Assembly: GCF_021462825.1 (NCBI RefSeq)
Contig: NZ_JAKEEB010000023.1
Span: 1 to 64,000 of the forward strand
DNA from: Streptomyces glomeratus
Lineage (GTDB): Bacteria; Actinomycetota; Actinomycetes; Streptomycetales; Streptomycetaceae
DNA length: 64,000 bases
Direction: 5' to 3'
Under the pieces are notes generated by a model, which searched no databases, was not told the DNA's origin, and worked only from the letters and a program-made list of their open reading frames with translations. The position numbers and the translations under genes were made by a program. Position 1 is the first letter of the stretch. Each line of letters begins with the position of its first letter. Shown here one piece after another: positions 25,983 to 33,584 of the stretch.

Positions 25983-27002
25983 TCAGCGCCCGCGCCGGGC
26001 CCCGCGTGAGGCGCGCCGGCGCACCGAAGCGAACAGGGCCGCCGCCCCGAGGGCCAACGCGCCCGCGCCGCCGATCGCCTGATACGAGGTGGAGGCGCCG
26101 CCACCGGTCTCGGCGAGCTGCTGCGCGGTGCCCTCGGCGCCGTTCACCGCCGTGTCGCTCCTCCCGGCCGCCGCCGAGGGTGACGCCTTCCGCTCGACCT
26201 GGGCTGTGCGTTCGGGGGCCGACGCCGCCGGCGTATCCACCCCGTCACCGCCGTGACCGTGATGCCCGACCGCCGACTTGCCCGCCCCGGCCTCGATCTG
26301 CCGCTCGGAGGGCGCCGATGCGGACGGAAGCGGCGCCGTACCCTTCCCCGTTCCGGCGGCGCCCGAGCCGCCGAAGACGACGTCCGAGCAGGAGTAGAAC
26401 GCCTCCGGGCTGTCCGAGCGCTGCCAGATCGCGTACAGCAACTGCCTGCCGGAGCGCCGCGGGAGGCTGCCGGAGAACGTGTAGAACCCGCCCGAGGCGA
26501 CCGGGTCGGTGGCCGTGGCGACCGGATGCGCAAGATCCAGGTCTGCCCAGGCGAGCGGCTTCGACGGATCGTAGCCGGGCTTGGTCAGGTACACCGTGAA
26601 CGTGCCCTTGTGCGGGGCGGTCACCCGGTACCGGAAGGTGTACGGGCCGCTGTGCACCCCGGTCGCCGGCCAGTCGGTGCGGGGCAGGTCGAGCCCGGTG
26701 AACTCGGAGTTGCCCGCGCTGCACAGCCTGCCGTCCGCGATCAGCGCCCGGTGCCGCCCGTTCGCGTCGCCGATGCGCACGCCGTTCCAGTCGTAGAGGG
26801 CCTGTGTGCCGCCGGCCGCGACCGCCGCCCCGCACGCGGCCGACCTCGGGCTCTCGGGCCCCTCCGCGTAGCACTGCGCCACCCGGCTGACCGGGTTTCC
26901 CATCGACCCGTGCGCGGCCGCGGGCACCTCGAACGGTCCCACCGGCACGAGCGGTAGGACACCGACGGCGGTGACAACGGCGATTCTGCGGCGTACGGAC
27001 AT
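25983..27002 (-). CDS. AA10 lytic polysaccharide monooxygenase, sortase-anchored
   Basis: A 339-residue secreted copper enzyme. The signal peptide ends at AAA-H, so the mature protein starts with H31 (HGSMGNPVSR), the first ligand of the His brace; the second is H117 (GVHSGPYTF). The AA10 domain covers about 31-211 (to FYSCSDVVF). A Ser/Ala/His linker follows, then LAETG (296-300), a hydrophobic segment (~306-325) and a basic end, which together form a cell-wall sorting signal of the LAxTG type used by class E sortases. AA10 enzymes oxidatively cut chitin or cellulose. Wall anchoring would keep it on the hyphal surface instead of released. Confidence 0.92.
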   Translation of the reverse strand: MSVRRRIAVVTAVGVLPLVPVGPFEVPAAAHGSMGNPVSRVAQCYAEGPESPRSAACGAAVAAGGTQALYDWNGVRIGDANGRHRALIADGRLCSAGNSEFTGLDLPRTDWPATGVHSGPYTFRYRVTAPHKGTFTVYLTKPGYDPSKPLAWADLDLAHPVATATDPVASGGFYTFSGSLPRRSGRQLLYAIWQRSDSPEAFYSCSDVVFGGSGAAGTGKGTAPLPSASAPSERQIEAGAGKSAVGHHGHGGDGVDTPAASAPERTAQVERKASPSAAAGRSDTAVNGAEGTAQQLAETGGGASTSYQAIGGAGALALGAAALFASVRRRASRGARRGR

Positions 27003-27550
27003 GCGGAACTCCTCCGAGCGCTCCGGGTGCGGGGACGTGTCCCGTGGGGGGCGCTCAGCAAGCTAGCCGCAGGAAATCGTGAAATCGCCTGTGGGTGGCG
27101 GGTGTTGGAGATCCTTATGGTCGCGTTAAGGCAGGGCTAACTGAGGGCTGAGGAAGGAGGGTTGGGAGGCCCGTATCACCTGCTCCCGAGAGGCATCGCC
27201 GTCCCTTTCGAGATCACGGCCGCAGCGTCGGATGTGCTGGAGGCGTTCCTCGCCTCCTTCGATGAGCTACATGGCTTCGCGGTCGCCCGAGCCGCTGCTG
27301 GGCCGATTGGCAGCGTCTACGCCATCTGGACGCGCACGCGGTCCACGGAAGCTCTTCGGGTGACGTTCAGTGCGAGTACGCCGTCCACGCAACCTCGCCA
27401 TCAGCACCGGTCTGACCAGCCATCACCCGTCCAGACAAGGCGGAACGACGCCGGGGCCGTGGTACTTACCCAATTGGGAGTGCTCAGCTTGCGGGGTCCG
27501 GAACCCCGCTCGAAGATCATGGCAGGAAGCGGCAACGAAAGGAGAACACC
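27003..27550. other. Gap upstream of the HSR peptide gene
   Basis: A 548-base region. A frame opens with TTG at 27162 after a GGAGGG and reads a semi-plausible segment (SDVLEAFLASFDELHGFAVA) before turning into Arg/Ser-rich sequence. I do not recognise it, and it could be a gene remnant. A 7-bp hairpin GCGGGGT/ACCCCGC lies at 27491-27509, 42 bases upstream of the peptide start codon. Base composition here is less GC-biased than the flanks, and rare codons such as CTA occur, which hints at acquired DNA. Confidence 0.45.
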
Positions 27551-27682
27551 ATGGCCGTACTTGGCCTCGTGGCACCCGCGCTCCGTACTGAGGAAAGTGG
27601 CAGGAAGAAGAGCAGCAAGAGCACGCACCACCGTCGTCGGCATTCGCGGCACTCGCGGCACTCGCGGCACTCACGCCACTAG
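27551..27682 (+). CDS. 43-residue basic peptide with HSR repeats
   Basis: A short gene encoding 43 residues. The N-terminal part MAVLGLVAPALRTEESG could be a leader. A Lys/Ser-rich joint (RKKSSKS) follows, then a core THHRRR and four-fold His-Ser-Arg repeats ending HSRHSRHSRHSRH. The start is well supported: AAAGGAG at 27538-27544, six bases before the ATG. No Cys is present, so lanthionine or disulfide chemistry is not possible. It is followed by a hairpin and then an ABC exporter and a protein kinase. I infer a precursor or effector peptide whose serines may be phosphorylated and which is exported. I do not recognise a described family. Other options are a small nucleic-acid-binding or metal-binding peptide. 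Confidence 0.72.
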   Translation: MAVLGLVAPALRTEESGRKKSSKSTHHRRRHSRHSRHSRHSRH

Positions 27683-27707
27683 CGCGGCTGATTGAATGTG
27701 TCTTACT

Positions 27708-27740
27708 GACCATGGTCGGGATTCGCACCCGACCATGGTC
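27708..27740 (+). terminator. Hairpin between peptide gene and ABC exporter
   Basis: GACCATGGTCGGG (27708-27720) pairs perfectly with 27728-27740 around a 7-base loop. It lies 25 bases after the peptide stop. With no run of Ts it is likely a partial terminator or mRNA-stabilising stem, as often seen after precursor-peptide genes. Each arm also contains the 10-bp palindrome GACCATGGTC, so an operator role is possible. Confidence 0.68.
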
Positions 27741-27827
27741 GTCTTCATTGGGAAAGGTGATCAGGATGCTGGGTGTGGGCCCAGTTCTTCTTCGGGCGGA
27801 GAGCCGCCGGATCAGGGAATCCGCAAG

Positions 27828-29687
27828 ATGACAGCGATGCCCGCCGTACGGTCGGCCCTTCGAAGGCTGCTGCCTGCCGCCGAGCACTCCGATGCGATCG
27901 TCGCCGCCGCGCCGGCGGTTCCGCTCAGGGATGTGTTCCGGCGCTTTTGGCCCTACACCCGTGGCGCTCGGCACTGGTTCGTGCTGATCCTCGCCTTTAT
28001 CGTGATGGGGCCGGTCATCGACGCGGCCGAGATCCTCATCTTCAAGGTCCTGGTCGACGATGTGCTCGTCCCGCGTAACCTTCACCTCTTCTTTCCGATC
28101 GCCCTCGCGTACGTTGGTTTCGCCCTCTTTTCCGGCGTCTTGACGTTCGCTGACGAAGTGATCTCCGCTTGGGTCAGCGAACGTTTCCTGCTGACCCTTC
28201 GGTCCGATGTATTCCGGCACCTGCAGGGCCTCTCGCTCGGCTTCTTCGAACGGCAGCGGCTGGGCGATGTGCTGTCCCGGTTGACCGGCGACGTCGACGC
28301 GGTCGAGACATTCATGCTCTCCGGCATGGTGGACGCGATCTCACACGTCATGCGGCTCGGCATCTTCCTCGGCATCCTCTTCTACCTGCGCTGGGATCTG
28401 ACCCTCCTGGCCCTCGTCATCACGCCGATGTTCTGGTTCACGGCACAGCGCTTCTCCCGGCGGATCAAGGCCGCCTCACGTGAGCGGCGCCGGCGCAGCG
28501 GTTCGATCAGTGCGATCGCCGAGGAGGTGCTCGGCAACATCTCGCTCGTGCAGGCATACAACCGCCAGAGGTGGGGGTACGGCCGGTTCCAGCGCGAGAA
28601 CCTCGGCAGGTTCCGCGCGGCCATGATCTCGACACGGATTCGCGCCCTGTTCGGTCCGGTGGTCGACCTCATCGAGCTGGGCGGTGCCCTGGTGGTGATG
28701 GGCCTGGGCACATGGGAGCTGACGCGGGGTCGGCTCACCTTGGGCGGGCTGATGGTCTTCCTGGCCCTGCTGAGCAAGCTCTACAGCCCGATCCGCGGCA
28801 TCTCCCGGCTCAGTAACACCTTCTATTCGGCATCTGCCTCGGCAGAGCGGATCATCGAGCTACTCGACCAACGACCCCAGGTCCGCCAGGCCGCCGTCCC
28901 TCGGCGGCTCCGGCGTGCCCGCGGCGGCGTGGAGTTCGACGACGTCGGCTTCCGCTACCCGGGAGCCACCCGGCCCGCGCTGTCGGACATCTCGTTCCAG
29001 GTAGCACCCGGTGAGACACTCGCGCTGGTCGGGGCGAGCGGCGCCGGAAAGTCGACCGCTGCCAAGCTGCTGCTGCGCTTCTACGACCCGCAGCGCGGGT
29101 CCGTCCGGCTCGACGGGCTCGACCTTCGCGACGTGCACCTCGCCGACCTGCGCAACAACATCGCCGCGGTGCTCCAGGAGACCCTCGTCTTCCACGGCAC
29201 AGTCCGGGACAACATCGCCTACGGTCGACCGGGGGCCGGCGAGCGGGAGATCGTCGCGGCCGCCCTCGCCGCAGACGCGCACGAGTTCATCCTCCGACTG
29301 CCGGAAGGCTACGACACCGTGGTGGGCCACAGCGGCCGGCTGCTCTCCGGCGGACAGCGGCAGCGCCTGGCGATCGCCCGCGCGATGATCCGGGACGCCC
29401 CCGTGCTCCTTCTCGACGAACCGACCACGGGCCTGGACACCGAGTCGGGATGGCGGATCCTCGAACCGTTGCGCCGGCTGATGAGCGGCCGCACGACGAT
29501 CATCATCTCCCACAACCTCCTCACCGTGCGCGACGCCACCCGGATCGTGGTGCTCGAGCAGGGGCATGCCGCCGAGCACGGCACACACGAGGAACTGCTC
29601 GCACGAAGCACCGCCTACGCGCGGCTCTACCGGCTGCACGAGCACGGGCCGGTGAGTGGCGCGCCTGCCCTGGAGGTTCTGCCATGA
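27828..29687 (+). CDS. ABC exporter (fused membrane and ATPase domains)
   Basis: A 619-residue half-transporter of the MsbA/LmrA-like class. A six-helix membrane domain occupies about 50-345 (starting near WFVLILAFIVMGPVIDA). The ATPase domain carries Walker A (GASGAGKST), Q-loop, signature LSGGQRQR, Walker B (VLLLDEP) and the H-loop (IIISHN). There is no C39 peptidase domain, so it does not cut a leader itself. Placed directly after a small basic peptide gene and coupled to a kinase, it is likely to export that peptide or its product. The start at 27828 is the best match to family length; ATG 27735 (inside the hairpin arm) is an alternative. It overlaps the kinase gene by ATGA. Confidence 0.88.
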   Translation: MTAMPAVRSALRRLLPAAEHSDAIVAAAPAVPLRDVFRRFWPYTRGARHWFVLILAFIVMGPVIDAAEILIFKVLVDDVLVPRNLHLFFPIALAYVGFALFSGVLTFADEVISAWVSERFLLTLRSDVFRHLQGLSLGFFERQRLGDVLSRLTGDVDAVETFMLSGMVDAISHVMRLGIFLGILFYLRWDLTLLALVITPMFWFTAQRFSRRIKAASRERRRRSGSISAIAEEVLGNISLVQAYNRQRWGYGRFQRENLGRFRAAMISTRIRALFGPVVDLIELGGALVVMGLGTWELTRGRLTLGGLMVFLALLSKLYSPIRGISRLSNTFYSASASAERIIELLDQRPQVRQAAVPRRLRRARGGVEFDDVGFRYPGATRPALSDISFQVAPGETLALVGASGAGKSTAAKLLLRFYDPQRGSVRLDGLDLRDVHLADLRNNIAAVLQETLVFHGTVRDNIAYGRPGAGEREIVAAALAADAHEFILRLPEGYDTVVGHSGRLLSGGQRQRLAIARAMIRDAPVLLLDEPTTGLDTESGWRILEPLRRLMSGRTTIIISHNLLTVRDATRIVVLEQGHAAEHGTHEELLARSTAYARLYRLHEHGPVSGAPALEVLP

Positions 29688-30622
29688 CCCGCACCAAGGC
29701 GCCGCTCCCGCCGCCGCTGACGGCCGGAGCGACGGTGATCCCCCGCTACGAAGTGCTCGCACACCTGGCGCGCACCGGCTGGCTGGACCTGTACGACGCC
29801 TGGAGCAAGGAACGGGAGTGCCGGTGCGTGGTGAAGGTGCTGCGACCGGACCGGAGGCACGAGCAGCGGCTGCACGACCGGCTCGTGCAGGAGGGCCGCT
29901 GGCTCCAGACGTTCACCCATCCCCACCTGGTCCGCGCGTACGAGACGGTCGAGGGCCCGGAGCCGGTCGTGGTCCTGGAGACGCTGACCGGGGAGACGCT
30001 GTCGCACCTCATCCGCCGTCGGCGCCGCCGGCTGGCCGCCAACGACCTCGCCGTCCTCGGCCTGCACCTGTGCTCGGCTGTGCGTTACCTGCACGGTCAG
30101 GGCCTGCTGCACCTGGACATCAAGCCGTCCAACGTCGTGGTCGGCAGCCGGCGTGCGGTCCTGCTCGACCTGAGCGTCGCACGCCCACCCGGCCACGCCT
30201 GCCCCGGACTCGGCACCTTCTGCTACCTGGCCCCCGAACAGGCACGCGGCGGGACGCTCACCGCCGCTGCAGACGTCTGGGGGATCGGCATCACGATGTA
30301 CGAGGCCGCCACCGGCGACATCCCGTTCGACGATGGGGAGACCTACGACGAGAGCGAGGATGCGGACGAAGGGTCGGTGGCCGGCAGCGACGACTGGCCG
30401 TCGGAGGACGGCCCCGCCGAGGACGACCGGTATCCGCAGCTCGAGGAACGGGCCCCATCGGTCGGAACCCGTCGGCGCCTGCCACCCAGTCTCGCCGCCG
30501 CGATCGATGTCTGCCTTGAGCCCGATCCCGACAACCGGCCGACCATCACCGAACTCGCTGCCGTGTTCGACGGATTGCTGCCGCACAGTCAGCGCGGCGT
30601 CCTGCCGCCGCCGGTCGACTGA
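29684..30622 (+). CDS. Hanks-type Ser/Thr kinase with acidic insert
   Basis: A 312-residue soluble kinase with no membrane segment. Catalytic residues are kept: K51 (CVVKVL), E70, D145 and N150 in HLDIKPSN (HRD is HLD), D162 in LDLSVA (DFG is DLS) and APE at 183-185. The Gly-rich loop is degenerate (HLARTGWLDLYDA). Between about 212 and 255, in the C-lobe, an insert carries 19 Asp/Glu residues. The gene overlaps the ABC exporter by 4 bp with GGAGGT upstream, so the two are made together. I infer that it phosphorylates the basic HSR peptide, with the acidic insert as a docking surface. The alternative is a regulator of the exporter. Confidence 0.87.
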   Translation: MTRTKAPLPPPLTAGATVIPRYEVLAHLARTGWLDLYDAWSKERECRCVVKVLRPDRRHEQRLHDRLVQEGRWLQTFTHPHLVRAYETVEGPEPVVVLETLTGETLSHLIRRRRRRLAANDLAVLGLHLCSAVRYLHGQGLLHLDIKPSNVVVGSRRAVLLDLSVARPPGHACPGLGTFCYLAPEQARGGTLTAAADVWGIGITMYEAATGDIPFDDGETYDESEDADEGSVAGSDDWPSEDGPAEDDRYPQLEERAPSVGTRRRLPPSLAAAIDVCLEPDPDNRPTITELAAVFDGLLPHSQRGVLPPPVD

Positions 30623-30876
30623 CGTCGTCGCTCGATCAGGATCACCCCGAGGCTCAGCCCGACCACGCGGGCGTTGGCGCGATCTTTGGCCGGTGGCCTG
30701 CCCGGGCTGGGGTCGAGCATGGCCAGGGGAAAGATCGTGTCCGTGCCCGCCCCAGCCCGGCAGCAGCGCCCCCGCGCCGTGAGTAGTGTTGTCGCCCCCT
30801 GCGCTCAGGCGGCTGGGGGAAGGCCGCGAGACGCGGGCTCCGGCCACCTGCCCCATGCGGAGAACCGGGGCGGCAC
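30623..30876. other. Gap after the kinase gene
   Basis: No gene is recognised. An 11-bp inverted repeat CCGGGCTGGGG / CCCCAGCCCGG lies at 30702-30712 and 30750-30760 and may end the exporter-kinase transcript, though the loop is long. Confidence 0.4.
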
Positions 30877-31011
30877 TCAGGCGTCCGGCCACCAGAGGCG
30901 GGCGATGTCCTTCCGGACTTCCGGGCGCTCCGTGGGACGGTCGTCGGCCTCCTCCCGCACCCGGCGGGATTCGGTCCTCTTCAGGGGCTTGTGCACGGTT
31001 ACTCGGCGCAT
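30877..31011 (-). CDS. Small hypothetical protein, 44 residues
   Basis: A short, highly charged protein starting MRRVTVHKPLKRTESRR and ending KDIARLWWPDA. The ATG at 31011 is preceded by AAGGAGG five bases upstream, a strong ribosome site, which is the main support. Base composition by codon position fits a real gene. It has no signal or membrane segment. Whether it belongs to the neighbouring kinase/exporter cassette is unknown; it reads in the opposite direction. Confidence 0.62.
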   Translation of the reverse strand: MRRVTVHKPLKRTESRRVREEADDRPTERPEVRKDIARLWWPDA

Positions 31012-31097
31012 GGGGGCCTCCTTGTGCCTACCGGGTTCCGCGTAGGGGCGGAGGTAGACGTTTCCGGCGAGGTTTCCTCATCGATCGCGGTCTGTCT

Positions 31098-31139
31098 GTG
31101 GCGGCTGTCACCAATCGGCTGTCAGTGGCGGCTGTCACC
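31098..31139. repeat. Triple CGGCTGTCA repeat upstream of methyltransferase
   Basis: CGGCTGTCA occurs at 31102-31110, 31116-31124 and 31129-31137. The outer two are parts of a 15-base direct repeat GTGGCGGCTGTCACC (31098-31112 and 31125-31139). The block ends nine bases before the methyltransferase start, so it overlaps the promoter or 5' leader. Possible operator. Confidence 0.55.
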
Positions 31140-31147
31140 CTGGCCGT

Positions 31148-31798
31148 ATGACCAGGGACATGACCAGGAACATGGCCAGTAACCGGGCATCCGAAACCTC
31201 GGCAGCACCAGGAGCCTCCGTGGACTGGGACCGGGCGGCCGCGGACTTCGACGACGAGCCGGACCACGGACTGCGCGATCCCCTGGTGCGCGGTGCCTGG
31301 GCGGCCCGGATGGGGGAGTGGCTGCCGCCCCGGCCCGGTGACGTGCTCGACCTCGGGTGCGGTACGGGCAGCCTGTCGCTCCTGGCGGCCGAGCGGGGTC
31401 ATCGGGTGACGGGTGTGGACCTGTCGCCGGCCATGGTCGCCCTCGCGCGGGCGAAGTTGTCGGGGCGTGACGCCGTGTTCCTCGTCGGCGACGCCGCGGC
31501 CCCGCCGGTGCCTGATCGGCTCTTCGACGCCGTCCTGGTCCGCCATGTGCTGTGGGCGCTGCCCGACCCCGGCCGTGCCCTGCGGCACTGGCGGGGACTA
31601 CTGCGCCCCGGGGGACGGCTGGTGCTGGTCGAGGGGGTGTGGGGGACCACCAGCCCGGTCGGGATACCCGCCGAGCGGCTGACCGCGCTGCTTGCGCCCC
31701 TCGCCCGGGACGTGCGCGTCGAACGGCTTTCCGACGACGCGCGGCTGTGGGGCAAGGAGGTGGACGACGAACGGTACGCGGTGGTGGCGGTGCCCTGA
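31148..31798 (+). CDS. SAM-dependent methyltransferase
   Basis: A 216-residue class I methyltransferase. Motif I DVLDLGCGTGSLSLLAAERGH binds SAM. Motif II is VTGVDLSPAMV, and post-motif regions LFDAVLVRHVLWALPDPGRAL and LLRPGGRLVLVEG are typical of the UbiE/COQ5-like small-molecule group. There is no membrane part. The substrate is unknown. The start region holds repeated ATG-ACC-AGG codons (MTRDMTRNM), so the exact start may be any of three close ATGs. Confidence 0.85.
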   Translation: MTRDMTRNMASNRASETSAAPGASVDWDRAAADFDDEPDHGLRDPLVRGAWAARMGEWLPPRPGDVLDLGCGTGSLSLLAAERGHRVTGVDLSPAMVALARAKLSGRDAVFLVGDAAAPPVPDRLFDAVLVRHVLWALPDPGRALRHWRGLLRPGGRLVLVEGVWGTTSPVGIPAERLTALLAPLARDVRVERLSDDARLWGKEVDDERYAVVAVP

Positions 31799-31810
31799 CC
31801 GGGTCCCGGC

Positions 31811-32317
31811 TCACGCCAGCAGCGTCTCGAAGCCGCCTTTGCGGGCGAGGAGTTCGAGGGTGTCCAGGGCTTGGACGGCGGCCGCGGCGGCCGCCGGGTC
31901 CGTTTTCCCGAGGCCGCTCGCCGCGAACTCGTCCTCGTCGAGGCGGAGCACGGTCGCGCCGTCCGCGGAGCGCCACAGGTCCAGGTCGAGGTCCTCGACG
32001 ACCAGTTCGCCGCCGGAGCGGGCGGCCGGGCGGGTGATGTCGCAGTACCACCCCTTCAGGGCACCCCGCCCGTCGCGCACCTCCTTCACCGCGTACCACC
32101 GGTCGCGCCAGTAGTACTCGGTGAAGACGTCACCGGGCTCGAACCGCACGAAGCCGAAGTCACGGACGCCGTCGCCGGCCCAGGGGGCCCGTACGACGAT
32201 CCGGTTGCCGTCGTCGCGGAGCAGCCCGGCGGGGTAACGGATCTTCGTACGGCCCGCCTTGACCAGGACGACCTCCACGTGGGCCGCGGGCTCGGCCGGG
32301 TTCTCGCTCACTGTCAC
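31811..32317 (-). CDS. DUF402 domain protein
   Basis: About 168 residues. The DUF402 core includes TKIRYPAGLLRDDGNRIVV, WRDRWYAVKEVRDGRGALKGWYCDI and ELVVEDLDLDLW. This fold is found in nucleoside phosphatases/tRNA-associated proteins, but the role here is unknown. The start is not certain: GTG at 32317 or 32311 both begin near SENPAEPAAHVEV and no strong ribosome site is seen. It is divergent from a GntR regulator. Confidence 0.8.
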   Translation of the reverse strand: MTVSENPAEPAAHVEVVLVKAGRTKIRYPAGLLRDDGNRIVVRAPWAGDGVRDFGFVRFEPGDVFTEYYWRDRWYAVKEVRDGRGALKGWYCDITRPAARSGGELVVEDLDLDLWRSADGATVLRLDEDEFAASGLGKTDPAAAAAAVQALDTLELLARKGGFETLLA

Positions 32318-32388
32318 AAGGGCGCACGGTATGCGGGTGGGCGCGGGGGATGCCTCCCATTTTCCGGCGCGTGCGGAAGAATCGGCCC

Positions 32389-32757
32389 GTGACCTTGAAG
32401 ATCCACATTGACGGGAGCGCACCGCCGTACGAGCAGGTACGGGCGCAGATCTCCGAGCAGGCCAGGTCGGGGGTGCTGCCGGTGGGCTACCGGCTGCCCA
32501 CCGTGCGGGGGCTCGCCGAGTCCCTCGGACTCGCGGCGAACACGGTCGCCAAGGCGTACCGGGCGCTGGAGGCGGACGGGGTGATCGAGACACGGGGGCG
32601 CAACGGAACGTTCGTGGCCGCCGCCGGTTCCGCCGCGGAGCGGGAGGCCGCGGCAGCCGCCTCCGCCTACGCCGAGCGGGTACGACGGCTGGGCCTGGGC
32701 GAGCGGGAAGCGCTGGCCGCGGTCCGGGACGCCCTGCGGGCGGCCTACGGCGACTGA
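32389..32757 (+). CDS. GntR-family regulator, YtrA type
   Basis: About 122 residues: a winged helix (YEQVRAQISEQARSGVLPVGYRLPTVRGLAESLGLAANTVAKAYRALEADGVIETRGRNGTFV split over the N-terminal ~75 residues) with only a short helical tail, as in the YtrA subfamily. Such regulators often control ABC transporters, but none is adjacent. GTG start at 32389. The 3' end overlaps the convergent DUF72 gene by 13 bases. Confidence 0.87.
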   Translation: MTLKIHIDGSAPPYEQVRAQISEQARSGVLPVGYRLPTVRGLAESLGLAANTVAKAYRALEADGVIETRGRNGTFVAAAGSAAEREAAAAASAYAERVRRLGLGEREALAAVRDALRAAYGD

Positions 32758-33542
32758 GGTCCGGCCGCCGCCGGGAGGCGGTGCGGCGTGCGGGTCACCG
32801 TCAGGCCGGCCGCCGACGCCACGCGGGCGAAGGCCGTCGCGTCCAGGACCGCGGCCGCGTACGGGTCGTTGTTGAAGTAGACGTGGATGTCCCGTCCGTC
32901 CCGGTCGTCGGGCCAGGCCTCGGCGATGCGGTGGACCCAGGACGTCAGGGACCGCCGGCCGTAGCGCGGCCACGGCCGGGCGCGGCCCGCGTGGAAGCGG
33001 AGGTAGCCCCAGTCGGCGGTCCGCCACAGCGGGGTGACCGGGCGGGAGAGCACGTCGGCCCAGCACAGCGCCGCGCCCCGGGCCTCGAGCACCCCGCGCA
33101 CCTGCGGGGTCCACCACGATGCGTGGCGCGGCTCCACCGCGACCCGGGTGCCGGCCGGAAAGCAGGCCAGGCAGTCGTCCAGGAGCGCCGGGTCGGCGCG
33201 CAGGGTGGGCGGGAGCTGGAGCAGGACCGGGCCGAGCCGGTCACCGAGCCCCGTCGCGTGGCTCATCAGGCGGTGCACCGGCTCCTCGGGTTCCTTCAGC
33301 CGTTTGATGTGGGTCAGATAGCGACTGGCCTTGACCGCCACCACGAAGTCGGGTGGCACCCGCTCGCGCCAGCTCTCGAAGGTCTCCCTGGACGGCAGCC
33401 GGTAGAACGCGTTGTTGATCTCGACGGTGGCGAAGCCTGTCGCGTACTCCTCCAGCCACAGCCGCATGGGCACGCCGGCGGGGTACAGGACATCGCGCCA
33501 GTCCTTGTACTGCCACCCCGACGTGCCGACGAACAGGGTCAT
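32745..33542 (-). CDS. DUF72 family protein (YecE-like TIM barrel)
   Basis: A 265-residue protein beginning TLFVGTSGWQYKDWRDVLYP, with the family blocks TVEINNAFYRLPSRETFESW, FVVAVKASRYLTH, LPPTLRADPALL and VAVEPRHASWW. The DUF72 fold is a TIM barrel of unknown activity. It is a single gene; the start at 33542 places the first beta strand at the N-terminus. Confidence 0.9.
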   Translation of the reverse strand: MTLFVGTSGWQYKDWRDVLYPAGVPMRLWLEEYATGFATVEINNAFYRLPSRETFESWRERVPPDFVVAVKASRYLTHIKRLKEPEEPVHRLMSHATGLGDRLGPVLLQLPPTLRADPALLDDCLACFPAGTRVAVEPRHASWWTPQVRGVLEARGAALCWADVLSRPVTPLWRTADWGYLRFHAGRARPWPRYGRRSLTSWVHRIAEAWPDDRDGRDIHVYFNNDPYAAAVLDATAFARVASAAGLTVTRTPHRLPAAAGPQSP

Positions 33543-33584
33543 ACATCCATCAAAGCACCGGCCGGCGGCTTCCACCGGTACTGG

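Noticed and set aside
27162..27695. A 177-codon frame spanning the HSR peptide gene
   Set aside because: It turns into low-complexity Arg/Thr sequence where the peptide gene lies in another frame with a better ribosome site; kept only as a possible remnant in the gap note.
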